DNA of 64,000 bases from Rehmannia glutinosa (GCA_016081115.2 CM071935.1:48305150-48369149), one strand, 5' to 3'; counted from the stretch's first letter, positions 35,401-47,019 are shown. Numbers and translations: made by a program. The notes: generated from the sequence alone by a model not told the origin.

Positions 35401-36397
35401 TTAGCACCTCGACAATTAACTCCTCTTCATCTCTCGGACTAACAACGACCGAGTCTTCGCTTCCTCGGGAGGTGGCTTATGAGAGGCGGCGATCCTTCTC
35501 TTATTTGTCACTTTGGGAGTGACAACAAAAAGTTTAGGGGAGGGAGTGGAATGGAGGCGATTGTGTCTAGGGAACGTGTTCAACCGATTCCCTTCCAGTG
35601 GTAGTCTTTTTAGCATGAGCCCTCTTACGGCGGTGACGAGTTGGCCTTGAACATCCTCTTGTTAGCATGGAAAGGCTTTCCTCTCAGGAGAGATATGCCC
35701 TTCTTCTCCATCAAGTAGCCTAGAATCGGCCATGACAATCACCTTCACATTGTGATCCCGGGGAATGCACAAGCTCTCACCACCACCTTCACATTATGGA
35801 CATTCGGCACATCTTATCATAGATGAACTCGCTCGATTCACCTCAATCTCCTCCATGATTGCAGCCATGACATCGGCTTAGTGCGGGAATGACTAATTGA
35901 ATAACCCAAACTTCATATCCACGCAATTGGCCACCATGTCCATCAGCTTGTGGTAGTCATCTTTAATAACCTTCTTGGTGGCAGAGTAGTTTACTTTTCC
36001 AGCCACCTTAGGATTAGCAATCTCCTTCCTTGCTTTCACCAAATCGAACTCTTTTCTGTTAGTTCTTTGAGTCCATTGTACGGAAGATGTAGAAATTAAA
36101 TCCCGTCGGCCAAGTCGCCACAACCAACTTAACCTCCTTCTCATGCACATGGGAGCGAATACAAACATCATGAACAACAATGTTCACGTAGAACATAGCA
36201 ACCTCCTCTTGGAAGGTTCGAGTCATCTCCAGTGTGAGAAATCTTTTGAGCCCAGATTTCTCCAAATGATGAGCGATTTTTCCAGCCAAAACCTTGTCCT
36301 CAGACTATTTGACAAGGCCTTCAAAATCCACCAATGCACTGGTGTGCATCTTCTCAGCGAGCTTTCTAATGTCAAGAGCAGCTTGTTTTGGGGCCAT
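32480..36397 (-). pseudogene. copia B accessory ORF, main part (env-position gene)
   Basis: Starts at the ATG complementing 36395-36397 (MAPKQAALDIRKLAEKM). The N-terminal domain, about 230 codons, includes 'RFLTLEMTRTFQEEVAMFYVN' in pieces and 'KLMDMVANCVD' near 35950-35900, both shared with copia A; it resembles the putative plant transposon protein domain. A basic segment (35616-35416, 'TPKVTNKRRIAASHKPPP') looks like a nuclear-localisation type stretch. A low-complexity Ala/Thr/Glu region (34150-33422) and a coiled-coil-like Gln/Arg/Glu stretch (33154-32979) follow. The frame is broken often. It continues at 29683-29474 and 27957-27630 beyond two insertions, so the unbroken gene would have spanned about 4.4 kb. 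I see no membrane anchor, so calling it an envelope is not supported. Confidence 0.6.
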
Positions 36398-36928
36398 TTC
36401 GAATTTTTCAGAGAGAAAGAACGAAGAACTAGGGTTTTATTTGCAGAGAGAATTTCTGGAAATCTTTGAATGCTAGAGAGTGAAAGTGAAGAGAGATAAA
36501 TGAAATTTCTCTATATATGTGACTTGAGGAGACAGTTTCAGAATTCCAAACGTTTGAAAGTTGAACAACGGCTGAGATAAAAAATTTCAAAAAGCACTAG
36601 TTACTTGCATTAAATGCAGCAGCTTTTATATCCTATCATATGTTAAATCGTCGCAACTTTTACTGACAACATTTAATGATGTTGATGTCAAGTGGAAAAC
36701 ATTCCCGCTTAAATGCAAACGACCTCGTTTTGTCACTTAGCTCATAAATGATTCAGCTATCTTCATTTATTAGTTGACTCTACTTCTCTATTCCTTCCAT
36801 TCGGCTATCCAGCTAACTCGATTATGATGAATAGCTATAAAAGTTGTTTCACTTGGCTGAATGAGTGAAACTCTTTTGATATGCAATATTTCCATCTTTA
36901 ACTCTGTTGAATGAGTGTTCTGAGCATT
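36398..36928 (-). promoter_or_regulatory. copia B spacer with candidate internal promoter for the accessory ORF
   Basis: Non-coding, 531 bases. On the minus strand a TATA-like box TATATAG (36517-36511) is followed by a pyrimidine-rich leader of about 115 bases with 'tctctcttcactttcactc' and then the ATG at 36397. Box, spacing and leader composition look like a plant RNA polymerase II promoter. Transcription from it is inference. Confidence 0.5.
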
Positions 36929-39900
36929 CTAACATAGCTCAATCAATCCAAGCTCTTTCTTAAGTTCTTCAAATATTGATTCACATAAGGGCTTTGTGAA
37001 TATATCAACTAATTGCTTCTTAGTTGTTATGTATTCCAATGTGATATCTTTTTTTTCAACATGGTCTCTTAAAAAATGATATCTGACATCAATGTGCTTG
37101 GTTCTTGAGTGGAATACTAGTTTCTGAGTGATTGCAATGGCACTTGTGGTATCACACATAATTAGAATCTCTTTTTCTTCTATTTCATAATCCCTCGGAT
37201 GTTGCCTCATCCATAAAACTTGGGCACTTGTTTTGCGCAACAATGTACTGCTTGGTTTGTGGATGTAGCTATTGAGTTTTGTTTCTTGTTGAACCAATAT
37301 ACTAATTTGTTTCCAAGCATTTGACAAGTACCAGATGTAATTTTCCTGTCAACTCTACATCCAACATAGTCTGAGTCTGAGTATCCAATCAGCTTAAATC
37401 CTCATTCTTTTGGATGCCATAAGCCAACTTCTTGGCTTCCTTTCAAATATCGCAGGATTCTCTTAGCTGCAGTCATATGACTTTCCTTTGGAGCAGACTA
37501 AAATCTAGCATAAACACCAACAACAAAGGTGATGTCCAGTCCGCTTTGGATGCCCCAAGATCAGTGAAACAATGATCCAATAAGTGCTCAGTATTATGTT
37601 TGATCAATTGATTTCCCTTACGCATCCATATCCATCTTCACATAATAATTCATGGGAATCTTCACAGATGACTTCTCTTCCATACCAAATTTCTTCATTA
37701 AATCTCTGGTATATTTGGTTTGACTTATGAAGGTTCCATCCTTCATTTGCTTGACTTGAAGACCTTGGAAGAAAGTCAACTATCCCATCATGCTCATCTC
37801 AAACTTTTCTTGCATAAGGTTTGAGAATTTGTCACACATCTCTTTGTTTGTGGATCCAAAGATGATATCATCCACATATATTTGAACAAGCAGTATACTC
37901 TTTCCATCTTAAATTCTGAAGAGTGTTCTGTCAACTTTGCCTTTGGTGAATCCATTGTCTATAAGAATCTGAGACAATGTATCATCCCATGCTTTTAGTA
38001 CTGGCTTCAAGCCATACAATATTTTCTTGAGCTTGTAGACTTTATCTCCAGTAGTTTTCTGCTCAAAACCTGGAGGTTGTTCCACAAAAATGCATCTTCA
38101 CATCCATTTGGTAGACTGTGAAGTTCTTGTGTGTTGTATAAGCAAGAAACATCCTTATTGCTTCCAATTTGGCAACATGTGCAAATGTTTCATCAAAATC
38201 TATTCCTTCTTCTTAGCAATCCCATTTGGCTACCAATCTTGCTTTGTTTCTCACAACAGACCCTCTCTCATTCATCTTATTTCTGAATACCCACTTAGTA
38301 CCAATAACATTTTGGTGGGTAGGCCTTTGAACCAATTCACAAACTTTATTCCTTTCAAACGATTGACTCTTCTGCATAGTTAGAATCGATGAGTGTCATC
38401 CAATGCTTGTGATACATCTTTTGGCTCAATTTGAGAAATGAAAAAAGTAAACATGGCTTCATGTTGAGTCGTGGATTTGGTTCTTACTCCTTCTGTTATA
38501 TCTCCAATGACTAACTCAGGTGGATGCTCTCTCAGCCATCTCACATCTAGTTGGAGTAAGTCTGCTGGGTTGAGTCTTCTTGAAGCTAAGTTGTCTTGAA
38601 CAGCTTCTTCTTGATCTTCTTCATTCTGCTGCAAGCCTTCTTCATTCAGCTATCTCATCTTCATCAGGGTCAAGTCTTCTGATACTTGCTTCAGCATAGG
38701 GACTTTTCTGAATAGTCGGCTGATTTATCTTTTCAGCTAACTCATCAATGTCTTCTCCATTTACATTAGCTTTATTAAAAACCATATGGATAGACTCTTC
38801 TGTGACCATAGTCCTCTTATTCAGCATTCTAAAAGCTTTACTCTCAGCTGAGTATCCTAAGAAGATAACTTCATCAGCTTTAGAATCAAAAGCTTGCAAG
38901 TTATCCTTGTCATTGTTATGAATGAAACACTTGCATCCAAAGATATGAAAATATCCAACATTAGGCTTTCTTCTGTCCAAATTTCATATGGAGTTTTGGA
39001 TGTTTTGCCTATTTATCATAGCAGTGTTAATGGCTTGAGCCCAAAATCTCTTAGGCAATCCAGCTTCAGCTAACATGGTCCTTACATCAGCTAACATGGT
39101 CCTTACAGCTTTCTTGAGGGTTCCGTTCTTTCTTTCAGATACTTCATTCTGTTGTGGAGTTCTTGCAGCTGATAACTCATTAGCAATACCATTATTTGTG
39201 CAATACTGAGTTATGATCCCATTGACAAACTCAGATCCTCTGTCAGACCTTATCTTGATAATGGTTTGGGTCTTCTTATTTTGAACTCTCTTCACAAGTT
39301 GTGGAAGCCTCTGCAAAGTTTTCTTCTTTTTACACATAAAGATGGTCCATGTGTATTTTAAATAATCATCCACCACCATTAAGGTATATTTCTTTCACTG
39401 ATAATGGTTAGTTCGACAGGACCAGACAAATCCATATGCAATAATTGCAAGATCCTTGTTGAAGAAGCACTTGGATTATCCTTGAATGAAGACTTAATTT
39501 GCTTTCCCTTCTGGCATGCATCACAGATACTCTCCGTCTTGTATAATCGAGTTTGGAAATCCTCCCATAAGATGACTCCTTGCAAGCTTGTTGATTATCT
39601 TGAAATTCATGTGACTCAGCTTCTTGTGCCACATCCAACTTGACTCGAATGTGCTTTTTGCTAACTGGCATGTGTTTGGTGTAGCAGTAGACCAATCCAC
39701 TGCATACATATTTTTATTTCTTGTTCTAGATATCACAACTTCATTTGATCCAGCATCCTTGATTTGGCTGACACTCATGTTGAATTCAACATTGTAGCCT
39801 TTATCACAGAGTTGGCTGATACTCAGCAGATTGAAATTCAGCCATTCAACATAAGCTACACCTGTGATTTCTAATTCATTTTTCTATGCCTTTGATTTTC

Positions 39901-40020
39901 CCTGGAGCTTCATTTACTCCAAATATGACTTTTGCTCCTCTTGACTCCTTGAAGTTGGATAAATTCCTTTTACTCCCAGTCATATGTCTTGAACAGCTAC
40001 TATCCATGTACCAGGTTCCT
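36929..40020 (-). pseudogene. copia B pol: protease, integrase, reverse transcriptase, RNase H
   Basis: Protease WYMDSSCSRHMTG at 40014-39976 (DSS where DSG is usual). Pre-integrase lies at 39778-39521 with 'MWHKKLSHMNF'. Integrase is in the 131-codon open stretch 39379-38984 with 'IRSDRGSEF' (Asp) and 'ERKNGTLKK' (catalytic Glu kept); a short direct duplication there gives 'VRTMLAD' then 'VRTMLAEA'. The integrase C-terminal part (38980-38642) has 'FGCKCFIHNN' and 'FLGYS'. RT runs 38634-37330, with YVDD complementing 37868-37879. RNase H is a 132-codon open stretch, 37327-36929, ending 'LGLIELC' and a stop. It is better preserved than copia A but still broken in several places. Confidence 0.85.
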
Positions 40021-42075
40021 TGGCACTCAGCTATTCCCTAAACATGTAATCAAGGGAATCAAGTTTTAGGTACCCAAACCTGTCTCGGTCCTGAGGGGTT
40101 AGTACTACAAGGTGATCTAACCAACCTATAGCCAAAAGATCTGACTTTAAGAGGTTGCCACCTATTAGTTTCATAATCATAATGAATTTTAGCAAATTGC
40201 TTAGGAGCTTTAGGAACATACAACTGTCTCTTGTGCATTATAGACATTGTGCTTGAGTGCATAAGTATGCTGATATTGATTCGATTACCTTGGGAATGAC
40301 CTATATTGAGTCGGAGAACTTTGCCACTTGGGATTTTATCCCATAGGACTTGGTGATGTTTCATTTGATGGTTCCAATCGGCTGAGTAGGGTAGTTTTAC
40401 CATTCCTTCATATGGTTTTCTTTCTTCAAACGTCCGGGGCTTTTGGTAGTTCGCTTTGTCTTCACAAAATATTTTTGTTTGGAGGTGGTGAGGGACTCTT
40501 GAATTTCATTTCAGTTGTCCTTTCAAAAACTCGGGTCAAGCTTTTTACCTTTGCCTTTGTAACCTAGGCCAACATGTGTGTGCTTGTGATTGTATGTGGG
40601 TGCAACATATGGTGCTTTTGGCTGTTGGATTCCCCTATTGCTTGAGGATCCTTTTTCCAAAGTCACTCTGGGAGTTTGAGCATTGACAAAGGAGTTAAAT
40701 CCTAAGCCTACCTTATCTCCAATCTCTTTTGTATCATCATCAATTCATCCAATGTTTTGGGTGACTTGCTGAGTGATGCAAACATAATTTTTAATTCATT
40801 TTCCCTCCTTTCTCTTTCAGCTAAGTCTGCTTTGACCTTAGCTATCTCAGCTTTCAGCTCTTTATTCTCATCAGCTATGTGACGAACAGTACTCAACTCA
40901 TCAGTCAGCTGTGAATTTTGGCTTTTGAGTTGGCTGTTTTCTTCATTTAAAAGTGTGTGAGGATTTTATGTACTCAAAGTCTTTCATCATTTTGCCTAAT
41001 GAATCATAAAGATCCGTGGGTGATAAAGTGTGTGTATCACTATAACTATCATCAGAATGTGAGCCAGATGAGTTAGAATTTAGCTCATCTTCATGTTCCT
41101 TAGCCATGAGACATATCAATGCCTCTTCTTTAGTGTCAGAGGAATAGTCTGCTTCACTGCTGTCTGACTCAGTTGTCTTTTTGCACTTAGTTGTGTCTGG
41201 TTCAACAACCACCAAGGCTTTCTTTCTTCTTCATTTCTATATTTGAGTGTCTTCTGGAGGTTTCACCATTGTTCCTTTTGTAATTCTTATAGAAGAACTT
41301 GTTGAATCTTTTAACCATTAGGGTTATTTCCTCTTGATCAATGGTGTCCTTGGATTCAACTTTCTTTGGTTCTCCAGACAATAGAGCAGTTGTCTTAGGT
41401 ACAACTTTGTCTTCTTGCTCCTTTCTTCTGAGCTCAAATTCATAGGCTTTTAAGTCTGAGAATAACTCATGGTTGGAGGTTCTTGTCAAGTCCATTGAAT
41501 GCCTAAGGCCATCGCCTTCATTTCCCACTTAGCTGGGAGCGACCTTAGAATTTTCACACACATTTCCGTGTATATTCTTTGCCCAGAGCTAAAAGCTCAT
41601 TTGTAATCTCGTGAACGGCATCCGGTGATCGAGTTTCACCATAAGCATTTTGAAATTTTCAAATTTACAAAGAACAGCTTGATTAGCTTATTCTCCTCAA
41701 TCTGCTCTGGTCCTTCGCAGATTAGAGTCAGCTTTTCCCATATCTCACGAGCAGTCCTGCAAGATTTGACTTTATTAAACATAGCTTTATTAAGAGTTTT
41801 ATATAAAATATCCTTGGCAACATTGTCCAAGTTATATCTCTTTCAATCCTCGTTGGACCATTCACTTCTAGGTTTTTCAATATAGCGTGTCTTTCAAAGA
41901 AGATCTCGTGAGTCGCCCTTGCAACTGTATTCACTTTTGTGATTTGTGTGGGTCCATCTTCTATGACAAACCATATTTCATCGTGCATTGCTGAGAGATG
42001 TTCCTGCATACGAATTTTCCAATCATCAAACTCTTCAACATTGAACATGAGAATGTGATATAGATTTGCTTCCAT
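40021..42075 (-). pseudogene. copia B gag, zinc knuckle lost
   Basis: Begins at the ATG complementing 42073-42075, MEANLYHILMF. 'DDWKIRMQEHLSAM' and 'WFVIEDGPTQI' lie in the 128-codon open stretch 42114-41728. 'LMVKRFNKFF' lies in 41528-41202. Comparison with copia A shows that the segment holding the CCHC zinc knuckle is absent: the sequence passes from 'SRRHSN' directly to the Lys-rich stretch before the Ser/Asp-rich region (41215-40943). A coiled-coil-like block lies at 40896-40708 and a His-rich basic tail towards 40060. Frameshifts divide these pieces. Confidence 0.8.
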
Positions 42076-42180
42076 GATAATAACATTGTGAAAGATAGTT
42101 TTAGAAACAGTCAAGTGTTGATCTTTGAAAAGATTAAGATCTAGTTCAGTAACCGGTGCGAAAGGTTCTTTGAACCAACC

Positions 42181-42194
42181 GCTTTGATACCACT
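42181..42194 (-). other. copia B primer-binding site
   Basis: AGTGGTATCAAAGC on the minus strand directly after the LTR, initiator tRNA-Met type. Confidence 0.8.
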
Positions 42195-43176
42195 TTTAGG
42201 TCCCAATGGGTGTAAGTGTTAAGTCTATAAGGGGGAGGATTGAATAGACTTAACCAATTTTCGATTTTCTTATCTTTAAATCAGAGTTTTTACACAAGTA
42301 GTTGCTTAGTCTTTCAACAGGAGAGTTAACCACTCAACAGACTTGACTGAATTGTTGATAGTGTAACTCAACTGAGTGAAGTGAGCTCTTTAAAAATTCA
42401 GCTAACTTGGTTTTTATAGCGAAAGTCTTACACCCTTTTTTGTTAAATAGGTTTTACCACACTTATTTTGATTAAGTTATTATCAGTTGAGTCAAGAAAA
42501 TATATACCAGCATAACATAAATATGCAGACTGAGCTTTTTGCTTGAACGTGTCTGAATGCCTTGGTGCTCTCTCACAAATGTTCCTTAGCCTTTTATAGT
42601 GACAGTTTGAAAAAGTGTCCGTTGAAGATATAGACATTTTTCAAACTTCACTTCTTGATCGTTAGCTTGTCTTGTTGTACAGCAAATGTTGTTGACCCAA
42701 CTTTAATTTAATGCCCTTTGGTTGCGAAACTCTGCGGGTTTTTGCGAACATCTCATTGGTTCTCCTCTTGCACTCTTTCAAAGAAGATAGCTTTAAGGTT
42801 GCAGTATGTCCCCTTTTCATTTTGGGTAACTTCTTGACTTTTCGTTTCAACGGACTTCTTCAACTTTCTTCGAGTCCTTTTGATACTTTATCTCTTTTTA
42901 AGTCTTCTTTATGCATCAGGGAATGACTCTCGGGTTAGTCCGACAAACACATATTTTTGGCACTTGATTGAAACTCTTCTTCGACACTCACCGCAACTGA
43001 TTGTTGATTCTTCACCGCATCCTTGATCAACTGCGATCTTCAACTTGGCTGCTTCGATACTCAGCTTATAGATCCTATTTATTACACAGCTGAATTAGAA
43101 CAGAAAATGGGGTGCCAACTTTCTAATCTAAGTTTTACATGCATCATCAAAATCTATACAAATAAATTTCCCAACA
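42195..43176 (-). repeat. copia B 5' LTR (internally deleted)
   Basis: 982 bases against 1440 in its partner; about 460 bases corresponding to roughly 26360-26810 are missing at about 42530. Ends TGTTGGGAAATT and GGACCTAAA, the last CA mutated to AA. Confidence 0.88.
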
Positions 43177-43181
43177 AATCA

Positions 43182-43959
43182 CTTGTTTGTACTTAAATGA
43201 TGTCAACTATTTGATTTCAACTTTGTCTTTGAATTTGTTGTCAAATATGTTAGGCTAATCATTCTGATCCTAGGACATAATCAAAACTATGGATTCGTGT
43301 TAAATCTATATTGATTCTTTTCTTAATTGGTTTATATGTTCTATTATATGAATTCGAATGCTTATTTCTTGTAGATTATCTAATCAATAATTTGCATGTC
43401 ATATTTGTTAGTTCATAATTCGGGAGATGAGTTATAACAAACAAAAATCTAGTTCATACATAAACGGGTGTAACGTGTTGGGAGACCTACAACTGTTTGT
43501 GGGGAGTACTTCAATTCAAAGATCTTTTGGGAGTTAATAGTAATTGTAACGTGTTGGGAGACCTACAATTGCTATTAATCAACTGTTTATGCGCCACCCG
43601 GGAGGGGGAATAAACTAATTTGGGAATTGAACTCATATATACACATAAACTGGTTTTGATGAAACATCAATTGGATTCGATATTGAAGAAGCATGTTGAG
43701 ATTATTTGTCTAGGATTGCTTTCGTATTTGTTGAAAACTTGTGGATTTTGGGTCTTTAAAAATTTAATTATTTTACTTTAGGGTTTTGATTAGATAATAA
43801 ATAAAATTGTGATTTGCGGACGATTCAATAAAATTGGAGTACGATATTTACTATAGCCTAAGTGTTTCGTATTGAATCCCTGAGGAATACGACCTTGCTC
43901 GCTGCTATCTACTAGCTACGTTGTACACTTGTAGTTTAGTGAAAAGATTTTCACAATCA
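43182..43959 (+). repeat. Athila A 3' LTR, second part
   Basis: Continues the alignment to the 5' LTR from 'cttgtttgtactta' (11412) onward and extends past the point where the 5' LTR is truncated. Ends ...TCACAATCA at 43959, followed by the TSD tctct. Confidence 0.9.
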
Positions 43960-44970
43960 TCTCTTGGTAAGCTGACTATAATGGCAGCCATTATGGAGGA
44001 GCTAGAGGTCAACTGGGTTTAGTACATGTTTGACAAATTATGTCAAAATGTACAGAATATGGTGGTAGCTGTTGGGAAATTCAAGAATGCCTTGGACTAC
44101 GGGCTAAACCTTGGTTATTTGTGAGAGAAGTAAAGCTTGCCTCTGAGGAAAGGGGAGCCATTCCACGTGAACAAAAGATTGTTTAAGGGAGATCTTTGAG
44201 CTACTCAAAAGAAAGCTCACGCCAAGAATAAGGGAGGCACACGAGGTGAAACAGTTTGAAACCATCCCCCGCGGCACATCCGCCCTAGTACCCATGAAAT
44301 GCAGGACAACTGCTCCGAGAAAACCAGTTGTTATGAAGTAGAAGACTTATCCTTAGAGAGGGCTGAGGGATGAACCTGATGAGTTATCTATCGGGGTTGA
44401 AGATGAAGATTCTGAGGAAACAGAATCAGTTGAGGTTCCCTTGGAACGGCGTTCCAAGAGGAATCAAGATAAACAGGTTGTTGCAGCTGCACCATCGATT
44501 GAAGAAAGAGCTGCAGTAGAGCCAACTGCAATGGAAAGAGCAGTTGAGCCTGTCGAAGAAATGGTCAAGGAAATAGTTGCAATGGTCATTGAAAAAATAG
44601 TTGTGGAGACCGTTGATGAATTTGGGGAAGAAAAAGCTAAGTCCCCTCCTTGGGCTATATGCTTGGATAATGTGGAAGCTAAACAAGAGTTGTTATCAGT
44701 TTGAGAAACCTGAAATGATTGAAGAGGAAGAATGGCTTCTAGATTTTCTGAAAAATGCATCAGTGACACTGGCCTTGGATAAAGCTTACTCAACCCAGGT
44801 ATTGGTATGAGAAGAAGCCGGAGGAAAAAGAGAAGGCTTGGTAAAAGGGAAAGAGTACAATTGAGACCCATAAATGTCCTTTTTCAGCTGCAGTCATTCC
44901 AAATAGTTACAGTGATGATGCAAAAGAAGGAGTGGGAGAAGTGGAGGCTGCAGAGCTAAAGTATGCTATC
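43960..44970 (+). pseudogene. copia A accessory ORF, continuation after Athila A
   Basis: The first five bases (43960-43964, tctct) are the target-site duplication of Athila A. The frame then reads 'TIMAAIMEELEVN', matching 'VMAAIMEEIEVN' in copia B (about 35880-35845), which shows that the two halves belong together. Downstream, an 87-codon stretch (44441-44704) is very rich in Glu, Val and Ala and looks acidic and helical. It ends abruptly at 44970 where a TG-starting, microsatellite-rich LTR begins. The segment is much shorter than in copia B, so it has been shortened internally or at its end. Confidence 0.65.
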
Positions 44971-45283
44971 TGAATATGCTCACACTCACATCACACACGA
45001 GACAATCCACACATATTATCATATATATATATATATTTATAAGATGCTAATATATATGTAAATTACAAATAAACACATAATAATATAATATATATATATA
45101 TATACTCACACTCACACATGCACACGAGATACCATACACACGCTACATATTACAATATATATTATACCAATACATACAATATAAATATATATATGTTTGT
45201 GTAAAAAAAATGAACACACATTCTCTCTAATATCAGTGTAAGTACACAACTTTTTGGTATCAAATCATTCAAGAGGAATAAGG

Positions 45284-45322
<39 letters not shown>

Positions 45323-45666
45323 TTAATTAAGTTGAGATTTAATTAATATAAGCATTAATTTAAATAAGCATTAAATATGGTATTAATTAATCTTTTAATA
45401 ACGTAAGTTGACTGAGTTTAAATTAATGTACATCGTAATTAATGCATGTAATATGAATTATCTGATGGATTTTTTTAGTTAAGTTAATGAAATAATAAGT
45501 AACATCTAAAATTAAAAAAAAATGATTTTGATTAAGAGATGTATTTGTAAATAAATGTAAATGACAAATTTATTATACTACACACACACACATATATATA
45601 TATATATATTCATTTTATATATGAAAATACTATTAATAATGTTATTATAAGTAGGTGGCTATTACA
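44971..45666 (-). repeat. LTR of chromovirus-like element D
   Basis: On the minus strand the sequence starts TGTAATAGCC at 45666. It is preceded by 'gaggacgaaatttttct' and 'aagtgggagag', a usual chromovirus pre-LTR tract, so this is the 3' LTR of a minus-strand element. The far end (44971 TGAATATG or 44977 TGCTCACAC) is where copia A accessory coding stops. The LTR is dominated by (TA)n and (CA)n tracts. No partner LTR is in the window. Confidence 0.6.
44980..45319. repeat. TA/CA microsatellite cluster
   Basis: Several runs of (ta)n, (ca)n and mixed 'cacacac/tatata' tracts, the longest an uninterrupted (ta)n at 45285-45319. Shorter runs also occur at 45584-45609. Confidence 0.9.
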
Positions 45667-46505
45667 TACTCTCCCACTTAGAAAAATTTCGTCCTCAAAA
45701 TTTAAGTTACTAACTTCATTTAAGAAATTCAGGATACTTAGCTATGATCTAATCCTCTCATCCACTATAGGTATCATAATGTGAAATGATAATGCCAAAA
45801 ATGATAGTTATGAAGCATGTATTATTATCATGTATTGCATCATGTATATCATGACTATTGTATCATGGAATAACATGTAGATTACAAAAATTTATAATTT
45901 ATTGGAGTGAGCGAGCGAGGTCGAGGTAGAGGTGGATGACTGCTTGCGATATCAACATAATGTCTCTCCACTTAGCTTGCCCTTGAACGATTCTTGCTTG
46001 CTAACTCCACATCTTTGGCGGCGTCTCTCCGTTTGGAGAACCTATTGATGGTGATGAATTGCTTGCAAATACCACACCTTATAGGTCTTGCTTGAAGAAA
46101 TCTCCGTGGACCATTCCTCCAAGTAAAAGGGATTCATCAAACTATGGCAATTGCTTTGTCGTATCAACCAATAAGTGGTCGTGGATCTCCAAAATGTTGT
46201 ATTCCTATGTGAGTTGGTTCTTGCCATCAAGACAACCAAGTGTTATGTACGCTTGGAAGGGGTAAAATATATTTGAAATGAACCATTGTGCTGAAAACAA
46301 AAAATGTATAGAATTAGCATGGTTCAAATAAGCCAAGTCGAGAAAAGAAAGGAAAATCTTGCAATTTGTTAATTTACATGATATTGTGCTTTGAACTCCC
46401 ATGACAATCTCTACAAATGACCTGTCATAAAAAGCAACTACTGAGTTTGAAAAAAAAAATGACAAAATAAAAAAAAATAAAAAGAATCAAGCAAGGACAG
46501 AAAGT
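45667..46505 (-). other. Interior of element D, mostly unrecognised
   Basis: Near 45745-45715 the minus strand reads 'IIAKYPEFLK' and a stop, the usual last residues of a chromovirus polyprotein. Beyond about 45800 I recognise nothing: no RT, integrase or gag motif on either strand. The block could be degraded element D sequence or a further unknown insertion. Confidence 0.35.
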
Positions 46506-46790
46506 TTGAAGAGAAAACAAAGGGCTCTAGGGCATATGAAAAGAGAAAGAAGATGGGTGTCCTCAGGGCTCGATTATTCACCCGATGCACGTGACACTTT
46601 CATAATCTCAGACAGTTATCTCTCTAGAGGCAAAGCAAAAACTGAGAGCAATTCTGCAAATTTCTTCATCCATAAGCGTGTCGAAAATCAATTGCACCTG
46701 GGCGTGCCTTTTACAGTTATTGTGAATATCTGGGATTGGTTAGTTAAAGAAGTTGCATTATCCAAACACTTTGATGAGAGTCCGATTTAA
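46506..46790 (+). CDS. Unrecognised 94-codon open frame
   Basis: Open from ATG at 46506 to the stop at 46788-46790. The product would be basic at the start (MKRKQRALGHMKRERRW) and mixed afterwards, with no motif, signal peptide or membrane segment that I recognise. It lies between element D and Tat C, and the following 230 bases to 47019 show nothing. It may be a chance frame; I give it a low confidence as a gene. Confidence 0.15.
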   Translation: MKRKQRALGHMKRERRWVSSGLDYSPDARDTFIISDSYLSRGKAKTESNSANFFIHKRVENQLHLGVPFTVIVNIWDWLVKEVALSKHFDESPI

Positions 46791-47019
46791 ATTTGAAGAG
46801 CAATTTTCTGTTCAGATAAGGATTAAGTTTGTCGTAGAATCCTTTGTATGATTGGCCAGAGGGTCCTGCGAATGAAGAGGTAGCTTTAATTCTATCTCAC
46901 ACAAATTAATTCATATGCCTCGAAGAGGAATCGATTGGGTTTGGAAGAAGTCTAGTTTGATTCGGGATACATAGTTTAATTTGAAGATGAATCCCAACTT
47001 ATTTCCAATTAAAGAGTTT

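Larger units (their letters stand above)
26013..43176 (-). mobile_element. copia B: SIRE/Maximus-like element, minus strand, inside the Athila A 3' LTR
   Basis: Ends are TG (26013) and CA (43176) on the + strand. Flanks are gatct (26008-26012) and aatca (43177-43181); comparison with the uninterrupted 5' LTR (tagatctcttg, near 11404) shows both derive from one 5-base target with two later mutations. On the minus strand the order is LTR, PBS, gag, pol (stop at 36929), spacer, accessory ORF (start 36397), PPT, LTR. Two later insertions (27963-29468 and 29689-32474) interrupt the accessory ORF. It is a relative of copia A, so one family occurs on both strands at two nesting depths. Confidence 0.9.
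10675..43959 (+). mobile_element. Athila A: Ty3/gypsy Athila-lineage element, heavily invaded
   Basis: The LTRs begin TGATATGTGTAAAATATACG at 10675 and 25378, and the last LTR ends ...TCA at 43959. The element is flanked by identical 5-mers tctct (10670-10674 and 43960-43964), a perfect TSD. Pol wording ('VTGWRICIDYRKLN', 'FGLCNAPATFQRC') is Athila. Five later insertions or losses sit inside: a hAT MITE, a Tekay fragment with loss of LTR end, PBS, gag and protease start, a 2.3-kb non-autonomous element, and copia B with its own two insertions. Without them Athila A would span roughly 7.8 kb. Confidence 0.88.
2862..44970 (+). mobile_element. copia A: SIRE/Maximus-like Ty1/copia element, interrupted and 3'-truncated in the window
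   Basis: Layout is 5' LTR (2862-4339), PBS, gag, pol (to 9731), a 480-base spacer, and an accessory ORF starting at 10212. That ORF is split by Athila A (10675-43959) and resumes at 43965-44970, where a chromovirus-like LTR cuts it. No 3' LTR of this family on + strand is visible before 64000. The minus-strand copia B has the same order of parts and similar LTRs, so the two are copies of one family. The left flank is gatct (2857-2861); the matching right flank is outside the window. Pol wording ('GELSFFLGLQVKQ', 'DIIFGSTN') is characteristic of SIRE/Maximus. Confidence 0.85.
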
